This document shows positions 24,692 to 33,265 of a stretch of DNA of 64,000 nt, in pieces. Each line of letters begins with the position of its first letter. Within the stretch, counting starts at the first letter, position 1. Position numbers and translations under genes: made by a program. This stretch comes from an uncultured Sutterella sp. (GTDB lineage: Bacteria > Pseudomonadota > Gammaproteobacteria > Burkholderiales > Burkholderiaceae_F): positions 62,001 through 126,000 of the forward strand of contig UQYP01000004.1 in the NCBI GenBank assembly GCA_900545335.1. Reading direction: 5' to 3'. The notes below the pieces were generated by a model. That model was not told the origin of the DNA. It saw only the letters and a list, made by a program, of their open reading frames with translations, and did not search any database.

Positions 24692-25987
24692 ATGGCTAAG
24701 AATGTTGTCGTAGTCGGCGCCCAATGGGGTGACGAAGGCAAAGGCAAGATTGTGGACTGGCTCACTGAGAAGGTTGATGGTGTGGTCCGTTTTAACGGCG
24801 GCCACAATGCCGGTCACACTTTGGTGATCAACGGTCACAAAACCATTCTTCGTTTGATTCCGTCGGGCATCATGCATCCGACGATGACCTGCTATCTCGG
24901 CAACGGCATCGTTTTCTGCCCGGAAGCCTTTTTCGGTGAAATTGAACAGTTAAGAGAGCACGGCTGCGAAGCTGAGCACCGTATCCGTGTCTCGGGCAAT
25001 GCTCCCTTGGTAATGCCTTACCATATTGCATTGGACCATGCACGAGAAGCCGCTGCCGGCGCTAAGAAGATCGGTACAACGGGGCGCGGTATCGGTCCTA
25101 CCTATGAAGACAAAGTGGCTCGCCGTGGCGTCCGTGTAGCAGACCTTTTCAATGAAAAGTTTTTCATTGAACGCGTCCGTGACGTGATGGAATACCATAA
25201 CTTTGAGCTCACTAAACTTTTGGGTGCCGAAGCGCTTGATGTCAACAAGGTCATTGATGAAACGCTCGCCTTTGCTCCGCGCATCAAGCCCATGCTGACC
25301 GACGTTTCCTACACGATCAATAAGCTCATGGACGAAGGTAAGTCCTTCCTCTTTGAAGGCGCTCAGGGCTCGATGCTCGATATCGACCACGGAACCTATC
25401 CGTATGTGACAAGCTCCAACACGGTGGCAGGTGCCGTTTGCTCAGGAGCCGGTGTCGGCGCTCACCGCATTGATTATGTCTTAGGCATTACAAAAGCTTA
25501 TTGCACGCGCGTGGGCGAAGGTCCTTTCCCGACTGAACTCAACAATGAAATCGGTCAGCATCTGCGCGACAAGGGTTATGAGTACGGTGCCGTGACGGGT
25601 CGTCCGCGCCGCTGCGGCTGGTTTGACGGTGCGGCGATGCGCCGTGCAGTGCAAATCAACGGTTTGCGCGGTCTGGCTGTGATGAAGCTTGACGTGTTGG
25701 ACGGTCTTGAAACCGTTCGCCTCGGTGTGGGTTATAAGTATCAGGGTGAAGAAGTGGACGTGATGCCCTACGGTGCCGAGGCCTGCGCTCAATGCGAAGT
25801 GATCTATGAAGACTTCCCGGGCTGGAAGGAAAGCACGTTCGGCGTGACGCGTTGGGAAGACTTGCCTGAAACGGCCAAGCGTTATCTGCAGCGCCTCTCT
25901 GAAGTGGCAGGCTGCCCGATCGCTGTCGTTTCGACCGGTCCTGATCGTTCGCAAACGATCATGCTCGACAATCCGTTTGCCAAATAA
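24692..25987 (+). CDS. purA: Adenylosuccinate synthetase
   Basis: PurA joins aspartate to IMP with GTP, the first step from IMP to AMP. The 431-residue protein begins MAKNVVVVGAQWGDEGKGK with the GTP-binding and catalytic GDEGKGK loop (including the catalytic Asp), followed by NAGHT, TTGRGIGP and GRPRRCGWFD motifs. The start is ATG 24692; a longer frame to 24629 is not homologous. In many betaproteobacteria the order is hflC-hisZ-purA; here queF and the arginase-family gene replace hisZ on the opposite strand. A phosphoribosyltransferase follows 48 bp later. Confidence 0.96.
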   Translation: MAKNVVVVGAQWGDEGKGKIVDWLTEKVDGVVRFNGGHNAGHTLVINGHKTILRLIPSGIMHPTMTCYLGNGIVFCPEAFFGEIEQLREHGCEAEHRIRVSGNAPLVMPYHIALDHAREAAAGAKKIGTTGRGIGPTYEDKVARRGVRVADLFNEKFFIERVRDVMEYHNFELTKLLGAEALDVNKVIDETLAFAPRIKPMLTDVSYTINKLMDEGKSFLFEGAQGSMLDIDHGTYPYVTSSNTVAGAVCSGAGVGAHRIDYVLGITKAYCTRVGEGPFPTELNNEIGQHLRDKGYEYGAVTGRPRRCGWFDGAAMRRAVQINGLRGLAVMKLDVLDGLETVRLGVGYKYQGEEVDVMPYGAEACAQCEVIYEDFPGWKESTFGVTRWEDLPETAKRYLQRLSEVAGCPIAVVSTGPDRSQTIMLDNPFAK

Positions 25988-26035
25988 TTAACCTTTAGAG
26001 GGATAGGGGCGGCATCAGGCCGCCCTTTCAAATTT

Positions 26036-26542
26036 ATGAGTGACCTTTACGTTACCCAAGAACAATACGACGACTTAATTGAAAGGCTGATTCTGAAAGT
26101 TGCCGATGACGGCTATCAGTTTGATTCTCTTTTGTGTCTGGCTCGCGGCGGTTTGCGCATCGGGGATATTTTCTCGCGTGTGCATGACGTACCTTTAGCC
26201 ATTTTGGCAACGAGTTCCTACCGTGCGGCTGCCGGCAAGGAGCAAGGGGATCTGGACATCGCTACTTTTATAACCAAAACGGGCGGAGAGATTGCCGGTC
26301 GGTTGCTTTTGGTTGACGATATGGTCGATTCCGGCAAAACAATCGTGCAGGTTGCCCGTCATCTGAAAGAACAGTATCCGGCGATCACTGAAATTCGGGT
26401 AGCCGTCCTTTGGTGGAAATCGCACTCGGTTTGCAAACCCGATTACTGGTGTGACTACCTGGAAGATAATCCGTGGATTCATCAGCCTTTTGAACGCTAT
26501 GATGCGATCGGGCTTGATCGGTTGCGTAAACACGATTTTTGA
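26036..26542 (+). CDS. Phosphoribosyltransferase (hypoxanthine/xanthine-guanine type)
   Basis: A 168-residue type I phosphoribosyltransferase with the PRPP-binding signature LLVDDMVDSGKTI (about residues 97-109) and an N-terminal LCLARGGLRIGDIFS loop. It likely salvages a purine base to its nucleotide in the cytoplasm. The exact base (xanthine, guanine or hypoxanthine) cannot be told from the sequence. It follows purA, as in many betaproteobacteria, which fits purine metabolism. The C-terminal KSHSVCKPDYWCDYLEDNPWIHQPFE is typical of this subgroup. Confidence 0.85.
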   Translation: MSDLYVTQEQYDDLIERLILKVADDGYQFDSLLCLARGGLRIGDIFSRVHDVPLAILATSSYRAAAGKEQGDLDIATFITKTGGEIAGRLLLVDDMVDSGKTIVQVARHLKEQYPAITEIRVAVLWWKSHSVCKPDYWCDYLEDNPWIHQPFERYDAIGLDRLRKHDF

Positions 26543-26567
26543 TCGTTAAGTACTAAGAGCAAAGGGG

Positions 26568-26592
26568 GGAGGTTTCAAACCTCCTCAATTTG
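26568..26592 (+). terminator. Possible terminator after the phosphoribosyltransferase
   Basis: Short inverted repeat GGAGGTTT/AAACCTCC (26568-26584) with a tight loop, followed by a weak T-containing tail (TCAATTTG). Confidence 0.4.
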
Positions 26593-26711
26593 TTTGTTCT
26601 CTCAAGTTTTTGTTTCTGTCCGCGATTCTCAGAGACTATTTTGAAGCAAGGTTAGAAATTGCTTAAAATGTCGGAAATTTTCTCTGTCTTCAATTCATTA
26701 CGCGTTCTGCC

Positions 26712-27413
26712 ATGGATATTGCAGCTACTCTTGAAGCTTTTTATAACAAGGTCGATTTGTTGTACCTGACCGATGTCATCGGTATCGTTGCCTTCGCCTT
26801 TGCCGGTGTGTTGATCGGTATTCGCATGAAATGCGACCCCGTCGGTATTTTCGTTCTGGCTTTTTCTACGGCCTTCGGCGGCGGGATCGTTCGTGATCTT
26901 TTAATTGACAGGCGTCCGATGTACTGGATTGCCAACCAGGAATTGGTTTGGCTCGTGCTTTTGATCACGATCTTCACGCCGATGATTTTCCGTTTTTACA
27001 AAAAGCACCTCTCCTACGACGTGTTTGTCTGGAGTGATGCAATCGGTTTAGGCTTTTTCTCCGCAGTCGGTACCAGTCACGGCGTAAGCCTCGGAGTGCC
27101 TTATCTGCCGGCCGTTCTTTGCGGGGTGGCAACCGGCGTATTCGGCGGCCTTTGCAGAGATACTTTCTTAAATATCAAGCCCTCTTTGATTTATGACCAT
27201 CAGCCTTACGGCTCTGTTGCGTTTGCCGGCTGCTGGCTCTACATTGCTATGATCGAATTGGGTTTTGACAATACTTTGAGTATTTGGGTGGGATCACTTT
27301 TTATCTGCTTTTTCCGTATGTGGTGCTACTATCGCTCCTGGCGCATCGCTTATCACGATGACTTCATACACCAGGATCCCTCGCCTGAAACCGATCGGGA
27401 CCGTCGTCAGTAG
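26712..27413 (+). CDS. Trimeric intracellular cation channel (TRIC/UPF0126) family protein
   Basis: A 233-residue membrane protein of the TRIC family (YicG/YadS-like), which forms trimeric potassium-conducting channels in the bacteria where it was tested. About seven membrane helices in an internally duplicated arrangement, with the two glycine-rich kinked motifs GGGIVRDLLI (near residue 57) and GGLCRDTFL (near residue 145). Preceded by 169 bp including the phosphoribosyltransferase terminator, and followed by a strong terminator, so it is probably a single-gene transcript. Confidence 0.9.
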   Translation: MDIAATLEAFYNKVDLLYLTDVIGIVAFAFAGVLIGIRMKCDPVGIFVLAFSTAFGGGIVRDLLIDRRPMYWIANQELVWLVLLITIFTPMIFRFYKKHLSYDVFVWSDAIGLGFFSAVGTSHGVSLGVPYLPAVLCGVATGVFGGLCRDTFLNIKPSLIYDHQPYGSVAFAGCWLYIAMIELGFDNTLSIWVGSLFICFFRMWCYYRSWRIAYHDDFIHQDPSPETDRDRRQ

Positions 27414-27446
27414 CCACTCGGACTCAAAAAAAATGTGCTGCAAAAG

Positions 27447-27475
27447 TGGCGTCTGGACAAGACGCCATTTTTTTT
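27447..27475 (+). terminator. Terminator after the TRIC gene
   Basis: Stem TGGCGTC/GACGCCA (27447-27453 and 27461-27467) followed by eight T. It lies 34 bp past the stop and before smc. Confidence 0.88.
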
Positions 27476-27517
27476 CTTACAATCGAAGCTTTGCGGTATA
27501 GGAAATAGGACTGATTC

Positions 27518-30500
27518 GTGCGTTTGCGCCAAATTCGCATCAGCGGCTTTAAATCTTTCGCTGATCTCACTGTTATTGAAGTGCCCTCGTCCATCGTTGG
27601 GATTGTGGGGCCCAACGGCTGCGGCAAATCCAATGTGATTGAGGCTGTGCGCTGGGCTTTGGGTGAAGGCAAAGCGAGTGACCTGCGCTGCAAGAGCATG
27701 AGTGAGTTGATTTTTGCCGGCTCTGACAACCGTAAGCCCGCAGGCCGCGCTATGGTCGAATTGGTCTTTGATAATTCAGACGGCACGCTGCAGGGACCTT
27801 GGGGCTCTTACGCAGACATTTCTGTCAAAAGAGTGCTCACGCGTGACAATACAAGCTCTTACCTCATTAATAATCAGCAGGTCAGGGCTACAGACGTCCG
27901 AGATCTTTTTATGGGAACGGGGCTTGGTGCCAATTCCTACGCCATCATCAGTCAGGGGATGGTGACCGAGTTTGCCAAGGACTCTCCTGAAAAGCGCAGA
28001 GAATATCTTGAAGAGGCGGCAGGAGTTTCAAAGTACAAAAAGCGCCGCAAGGAAGCAGAATCCAAGTTAGCCAGTACCCGTGCCAATTTAGAGCGTGTAA
28101 GCGACCTGCAGGTCACGCGCCGCGAATCTTTAAAGCGCCTGGAAGAAGAAGCCCGAGTTGCTCAAGAATATCAGGAACTCAACAGTCAGCGTCAGGCCCG
28201 GGAATCGCTTTGGTGGTTTACTCAGATGGTTGAGGCAAAAAATGCCATTGACCGAGTGAATGCTCAGATTGCGGCAGCTCAGGCAGAAGTCAATAAAAAC
28301 GATTCTGAATTGATTCGCCTTCGACAAAATCTGCAGCAACTGCGCACAGATCTTAACGATGCCAATATTACGGTCCTCGGCAAAACGCAATCCTTAGCTG
28401 ATGTGGATCGGCAGATTTCTGCAGTCGAAGGCAATATCCGTTCAATTATTGAGCGTCGCGCTCTCATGCAGACTCAGCTTGAAAGTTACCGCTCGATGGT
28501 TGAAGCCCGAGGCCGCGAAATCAAGGCTCAGGGTGAGAGAATTCATCAGTTGAGCGCTGAGCGTGAAGAAAAAGAAGAACTGGTCAGTACTGCCAATGAA
28601 CGTCAGACAGCCCTGGAAGAGAAAAAATTTGCCGCTGAAGATTTGGCGGCTCAAAAGCAGGCTCTTTTTGAGAATTTACAGAAAGAGTCTTCCCGCATTG
28701 AAAATGACTCCCGGGCCCTTTCGCTGGAGTTGGCAAGACTGTCTAAAACCAAAGAAGAGCTCACGCTGCGGCTCGAAAAATTCAAACGTGAAGCCAGTCA
28801 AACGACAGCGCCTGATACGAAGCGTTTTGAGGCTCTTAAAGAAGAGCTTGCCGTCGTTAAAGAAGATAACGAAGCGCTTAAAATCGAACGTGAAGAATCT
28901 CAAGCAATGCTTGAAGAGGCCAGAGAAAGTTTTTCAGCCTGTCAAACGGCTATGCATGAAAAAGAGCAGCGTCTGGCTGCTATTAATGCAAAGCTTGCAA
29001 CACTGAAAGATTTGGAAGAAAAGAGCCTCACCCAGGATAAACTCTATGAGTGGCTTGAGCACCAGGGCTTGTCTTCACTTTCCCGTTTATTTGAAAAGCT
29101 TGAACCGCAAAACGGTTGGGCGCGTGCTCTGGAAGCTGTTTTGCGTGAAAGAGTCAATGCACTGGGGATTTCCAATTTGTCGGTGGCAGCTGCATTTGCC
29201 CAAACGCCGCCTCCGGCAAAACTCACTTTTTATTCAACCGTGATTGCAGCCGAGCCTCAGTCCGAATCCGCTCAGGGTTTAGTGGGGCTCATCACAAAGC
29301 TTCAGTTTGACCATAAGAACGCTGAGACTCGGGCGGCTCTGACTCGTTGGCTTTCTCACTACTATGTCGCCGACAGCATTAAAGATGCTGTTGCCCGAGT
29401 CAATCTTTTGCCTGAAGGGGCTCATTTTGTCACGCCCGAAGGCCATATGGTCGATAAGCTCAGTGTTAATTTCTGGGCCGATGACTCAACCGGTTTGTTA
29501 TCAAGGCGCGCGGAAATTTCTTGCCTGGAAGAAGAGGCACTGAATTTGCGCCATGAACTGGAAGCTTTGCAGCGCGAAATGGGTGAAGCACGAATTAATG
29601 TTTCAAAGATGAGTGAAAGGCTGCAAAGCGCCAATTCTCACTTTGAGACTGTGCGGGCAAAAGAAAGCGACTTGGCGCTTGAAGTGACGCGCCTGTCTGC
29701 AGCGATTGAAGCGTACAAAAACCGAAGCGCGGAATTGGGTGAGTGGATTGAAGAAGCTCAGGCGCAGCTTGAAGAGACAATAGTGGCAATTGAAGCAGCC
29801 GATGAACGCTTCTCGATGCTCGATGAAGAAGTCGCCATTCGTCAGCAGAAGTCAGAAGATGCCCGTCTTGCCTGGGAAGCTGCACGAGACGAAGCTCACA
29901 GAGCAGATCAGGCGTTTAACGTTTTTGCTTATACGCAAAGAGAAGTGGAACTTGCGCTTAAGACTTTGTCTGAGCGGATAGCTGAAGCCCAGCGGGCTCA
30001 GCTTTTAGCGCAAAACGAGCAGGCAGAACTGAAAGAAAAAATTGAAGCGGTGAGTGCCGCTCTTGAAGAACTGGATGAAGACAGTGAAAAAGCCGGTCTT
30101 CAGGAACTTTTGGCTAAACGCGAAGAAGCCGCCGGCGCGCTGGATAAATCCAAGAACGATTTAACAGCCGTAGAAACTGCTGTCGCACAAGCCGAAAAGG
30201 CGCTTGAGAGTTTTGAAGAAACCAAACGTCAGGAACAAAATCGAATGGCTGATTTGGTTTCTAAGCGCGGTCAGCATGAAATTGAATACGGAACGGTGCG
30301 AAGCCGTCTGGAAGAACTCAACTATGATGAGGCAGATTTAAGAACGCGCTACGAAACCGAGCGTCCCAAATTGTCTGCTTTGCGCCAGGAAGTCGAACGT
30401 ATTGCCCGACAGATGGCTCAATTGGGAGCCGTGAACCATGCAGCGCTTGAGCAGCTCAAAACCGAGCGCGAGGAAGTTGAGCGTATTGACCGTGAAGTAG

Positions 30501-31048
30501 CCGATTTAGAGCAGGCGATTGCAACGATTGAAGCAGCGATTAAGAAAATCGACCATGAAACCCGCTCGCTTTTGACCGATACCTTCAATCGCGTGAACGA
30601 AGCTTTTAATCAAAAGTTCACGCAGCTCTTTAACGGCGGACATGCAAGGCTTGAGATGACAAGTGACGATGCGCTTGAAGCCGGCATCGAAATGTATGCG
30701 AATCCCCCGGGCAAACACAATCACTCCATCCGTCAGTTATCGGGCGGGGAGTTGACACTGACGGCAACGGCCTTGGTTTTTGCGTTCTTTACGCTTAATC
30801 CCGCTCCCTTCTGTCTTTTGGATGAAATCGATGCGCCGCTTGATGAAGCCAATCAGGAAAGACTTTCCAGATTGGTCGGAGCCATGAGCGCCAACACTCA
30901 ATTTATGATGATTACGCACCATCGGGTGACGATGGAGCATACCAATCAGTTAATCGGCGTAACCATGAAGGAGCCCGGCGTATCGCGCGTCGTGAGCGTT
31001 GATATTGCTGAGGCAAGCCAATACGCTCAAAAACCGTCAGGGCGCTGA
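27518..31048 (+). CDS. smc: Chromosome segregation protein Smc
   Basis: A 1176-residue SMC ATPase that organises and separates sister chromosomes. Starts at GTG 27518 (VRLRQIRISGFKSF). Walker A GPNGCGKSN at residues 31-39, Q-loop region TDVRDLF, first coiled coil to about residue 490, hinge about 500-660 (GWARALEAVLRERVNALG...), second coiled coil, ABC signature LSGGE near 1074, Walker B FCLLDEIDAPLDEAN, and D-loop/His switch (MITHHRVTM). Length and layout are standard. It opens the unit smc-(YczE)-zipA-ligA. The kleisin partners scpA and scpB are not in the window. Confidence 0.96.
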   Translation: MRLRQIRISGFKSFADLTVIEVPSSIVGIVGPNGCGKSNVIEAVRWALGEGKASDLRCKSMSELIFAGSDNRKPAGRAMVELVFDNSDGTLQGPWGSYADISVKRVLTRDNTSSYLINNQQVRATDVRDLFMGTGLGANSYAIISQGMVTEFAKDSPEKRREYLEEAAGVSKYKKRRKEAESKLASTRANLERVSDLQVTRRESLKRLEEEARVAQEYQELNSQRQARESLWWFTQMVEAKNAIDRVNAQIAAAQAEVNKNDSELIRLRQNLQQLRTDLNDANITVLGKTQSLADVDRQISAVEGNIRSIIERRALMQTQLESYRSMVEARGREIKAQGERIHQLSAEREEKEELVSTANERQTALEEKKFAAEDLAAQKQALFENLQKESSRIENDSRALSLELARLSKTKEELTLRLEKFKREASQTTAPDTKRFEALKEELAVVKEDNEALKIEREESQAMLEEARESFSACQTAMHEKEQRLAAINAKLATLKDLEEKSLTQDKLYEWLEHQGLSSLSRLFEKLEPQNGWARALEAVLRERVNALGISNLSVAAAFAQTPPPAKLTFYSTVIAAEPQSESAQGLVGLITKLQFDHKNAETRAALTRWLSHYYVADSIKDAVARVNLLPEGAHFVTPEGHMVDKLSVNFWADDSTGLLSRRAEISCLEEEALNLRHELEALQREMGEARINVSKMSERLQSANSHFETVRAKESDLALEVTRLSAAIEAYKNRSAELGEWIEEAQAQLEETIVAIEAADERFSMLDEEVAIRQQKSEDARLAWEAARDEAHRADQAFNVFAYTQREVELALKTLSERIAEAQRAQLLAQNEQAELKEKIEAVSAALEELDEDSEKAGLQELLAKREEAAGALDKSKNDLTAVETAVAQAEKALESFEETKRQEQNRMADLVSKRGQHEIEYGTVRSRLEELNYDEADLRTRYETERPKLSALRQEVERIARQMAQLGAVNHAALEQLKTEREEVERIDREVADLEQAIATIEAAIKKIDHETRSLLTDTFNRVNEAFNQKFTQLFNGGHARLEMTSDDALEAGIEMYANPPGKHNHSIRQLSGGELTLTATALVFAFFTLNPAPFCLLDEIDAPLDEANQERLSRLVGAMSANTQFMMITHHRVTMEHTNQLIGVTMKEPGVSRVVSVDIAEASQYAQKPSGR

Positions 31049-31095
31049 CGGATTTAAATCGGGTATTTCCGCCTGTTATTTCTGCTGAATCGAAG

Positions 31096-31749
31096 TTGAA
31101 TCAGTCGGATTTCGTATCCGACTGGGGTTATTGCATTTATGTTTGGGAAAGCAACGAGATAATTGTTAGATTTTTGATTTTCTTTTTTGGTTTGTGTGTA
31201 TTGTCCTTAGGAATTGCAACTGTGACCAATGCCGGTTTAGGCACAGGAACAGTCAGTTCTGTGGCTTTTGTTTTAAATCGCCTGACAGATTTCTCGATGG
31301 GCTTTTTTGTTTTTCTGACCAATGTCTTCTTTTTCGTTTTGCAAATTATTGTTGACTCTAAAGGTTTGTTTAAAAAAGCATTAAGGCAGCTGTCCATCTG
31401 CTTTGTTTTCGGAATGATATTCGATGTTGCGCTCTGGGTGAGCGGACATATTGTTCCTCAGAATTACTGCGAGCAGCTTGTCATGACCTTTTTAGGAAGT
31501 ACGCTCACCGGTTTGGGAATTGCTTCGATGGTCTTTGCGCGTTTGGCTATTTTGCCGCCGGAAGGTTTTGTTCAGGCCATCATGAACCGCTGGGGAGGAT
31601 CATTCGGAACGCTGCGCATGAGTGCAGATCTTTTCCTGTTGGCAAGCGCTACGATCATCTCTTTTTTGAGTTTGGGAACAATTGTGGGCATCCGGGAAGG
31701 AACATTGATTACGGCTTTGTGCTCAGGACAATTGCTAAATTTTTTCTGA
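31096..31749 (+). CDS. YczE/YitT-like membrane protein (DUF6198 type)
   Basis: A membrane protein with five to six helices resembling the YczE/YyaS/YitT family. Key family pattern ATVTNAGLGTGTVSSVAFVLN is in the first third. The start is uncertain: the open frame begins at TTG 31096, no ATG is in frame near the membrane start, and a further TTG near 31174 (FLIFFFG) is an alternative that would give about 190 residues. Function unknown; family members are sometimes linked to transcriptional regulators or efflux. It sits between smc and zipA, an unusual interruption. Confidence 0.65.
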   Translation: MNQSDFVSDWGYCIYVWESNEIIVRFLIFFFGLCVLSLGIATVTNAGLGTGTVSSVAFVLNRLTDFSMGFFVFLTNVFFFVLQIIVDSKGLFKKALRQLSICFVFGMIFDVALWVSGHIVPQNYCEQLVMTFLGSTLTGLGIASMVFARLAILPPEGFVQAIMNRWGGSFGTLRMSADLFLLASATIISFLSLGTIVGIREGTLITALCSGQLLNFF

Positions 31750-31926
31750 AAGGCTGGGCGAAATTTTTTCCAAAGCACAGTCCGATCGATTAATCAGAAA
31801 AATTCTTGCTCTAAGGCTGAAAAGATAGACGTCCTTGATCTAAAATAACAGGCTGTATCGGAATATTTTCTGTTTTTACGGAAGGGTAAACACGCCGGTT
31901 CGGGCACAGTGTTTTGAGGTTTTTTT

Positions 31927-33222
31927 ATGAATGAAACAGTTCTCTTCTTGGTCATAGGCGCGGCCGTCATTTTAGTGGGTCTTTTTCTTTGGTCCAGAAT
32001 GGAGGCCAAGAAGAATGTGCAAAGTCGGGTCGGACTCAGTAATTTGCCTCGGGACAAAATTTATGAAGGGATGAGCCGTCATACCGCAAAACACGAGACC
32101 GGTCCTCAGGAATTGGTGAGAAAATTAAATTCAGATAATTCGGTGTCAGAAAGTGCTTTTCAGATTGAAAGCGTCAGTGAGCCTAAGGTGGCCGATGACT
32201 CTAAGGTTTCCTTAACGCCTCCTGTAGAAGCGACTTCTAAAATCGAAGAAACCAAGGCGGTGCAGGAACCTGCGGCACCCCGCAAGTCTGTTGAGCCTCC
32301 CAAACCCGAAGTCAAGGAAGTATTGTCTAAGCAGGAAGAGCTTTTTACGCAGCCCATCCAGGCTGAAGAAAAAACGGAAGATGAGCCTGAAGAACCGATT
32401 CAGCCTACAGCTTTCCCCAAAGAGGGGCTTGCCCGGTTTGAGTATGACGCAGTCACTGAGACTGTGGGTTGGGTGCAGGCAACCAAGCCCATTGACGGCA
32501 AGAAGATGATGGAGATGGTGAGTAACCTGCAGAAGTTGGGTCTTGCTCTTCGAATCTATGTGCGCCGTTCAGATAATAAGCGCTGGTATCAGCCGAGCGC
32601 CGTGGGCCGCTACAGTGAACTTGCCGTCATTTTGCTTTTGGCTAATCGTCAGGGTTGCGTCAATGAAATGGATGCAAGCCGCTTTGCAACTGCCGTTCAG
32701 CAAATCGGTATTGCTTTGGAAGCCGACAGCGATACCGAGGCTTCTCACGAAATTGTCAAGCGCGCCCAAAAGCTCTACAACGATGTGTTGCGCCTTGATG
32801 TCCAGCTTAATTTTGTGATGGCTTCCAAAGAGCCTCTCAATCCCAATGATGTCGCCGAGGCTGCCCGCTTGGCAGGCTTTACGCAGCTCAATCCCATGCG
32901 CTACTTCCTGGGCAGCGTCAGAGACATTGCTCAGGCAACCATCTTTTTGACGCAGGATGATTTTGACCGTCGATATCTGACGATTGCTTTGGATGCGCCG
33001 CTTGCAGCTCCGGACTCCAATCCCTTGCGTACGCTTTTCAGTGCCTCCAATGATTTGTGCGCAAGGCTTAATCTGCAGCTTCAGGATTCACGCGACAGGC
33101 CGATTAATACCGAGTCGGCTCAGTCGATTAACCATCAGCTCAAGAAGTACTATGCTGAAATGCTGAAGGCTGATATTGAGCCGGGCAGTCCTCGGGCCCG
33201 AGTTCTCTTTACTCGCGATTAA
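31927..33222 (+). CDS. zipA: ZipA-like cell division protein
   Basis: A 431-residue protein with an N-terminal membrane helix (VLFLVIGAAVILVGLFLW, residues 5-22), a short basic segment, a long Pro/Glu/Lys-rich disordered linker (about 60-160) and a C-terminal ZipA-like domain from about residue 170 (FEYDAVTETVGWVQATKPID onwards). ZipA tethers FtsZ to the membrane at the division site. Sequence match to E. coli ZipA is weak, but topology and position between smc and ligA are those of betaproteobacterial ZipA. An SD-like GAGG is 10 bp upstream (TTTTGAGG). Confidence 0.8.
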   Translation: MNETVLFLVIGAAVILVGLFLWSRMEAKKNVQSRVGLSNLPRDKIYEGMSRHTAKHETGPQELVRKLNSDNSVSESAFQIESVSEPKVADDSKVSLTPPVEATSKIEETKAVQEPAAPRKSVEPPKPEVKEVLSKQEELFTQPIQAEEKTEDEPEEPIQPTAFPKEGLARFEYDAVTETVGWVQATKPIDGKKMMEMVSNLQKLGLALRIYVRRSDNKRWYQPSAVGRYSELAVILLLANRQGCVNEMDASRFATAVQQIGIALEADSDTEASHEIVKRAQKLYNDVLRLDVQLNFVMASKEPLNPNDVAEAARLAGFTQLNPMRYFLGSVRDIAQATIFLTQDDFDRRYLTIALDAPLAAPDSNPLRTLFSASNDLCARLNLQLQDSRDRPINTESAQSINHQLKKYYAEMLKADIEPGSPRARVLFTRD

Positions 33223-33234
33223 CAGCTTTATCAA

Positions 33235-33259
33235 AAAGAGCGACCTCGGGTCGCTCTTT
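33235..33259 (+). terminator. Terminator-like hairpin between zipA and ligA
   Basis: Stem AAAGAGCGACC/GGTCGCTCTTT around a short CGGG-type loop; the tail is only CTTTC. It occupies most of the 43-bp gap and lies 7 bp before the ligA ATG, so it may damp ligA expression rather than stop it. Confidence 0.6.
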
Positions 33260-33265
33260 CAAACT

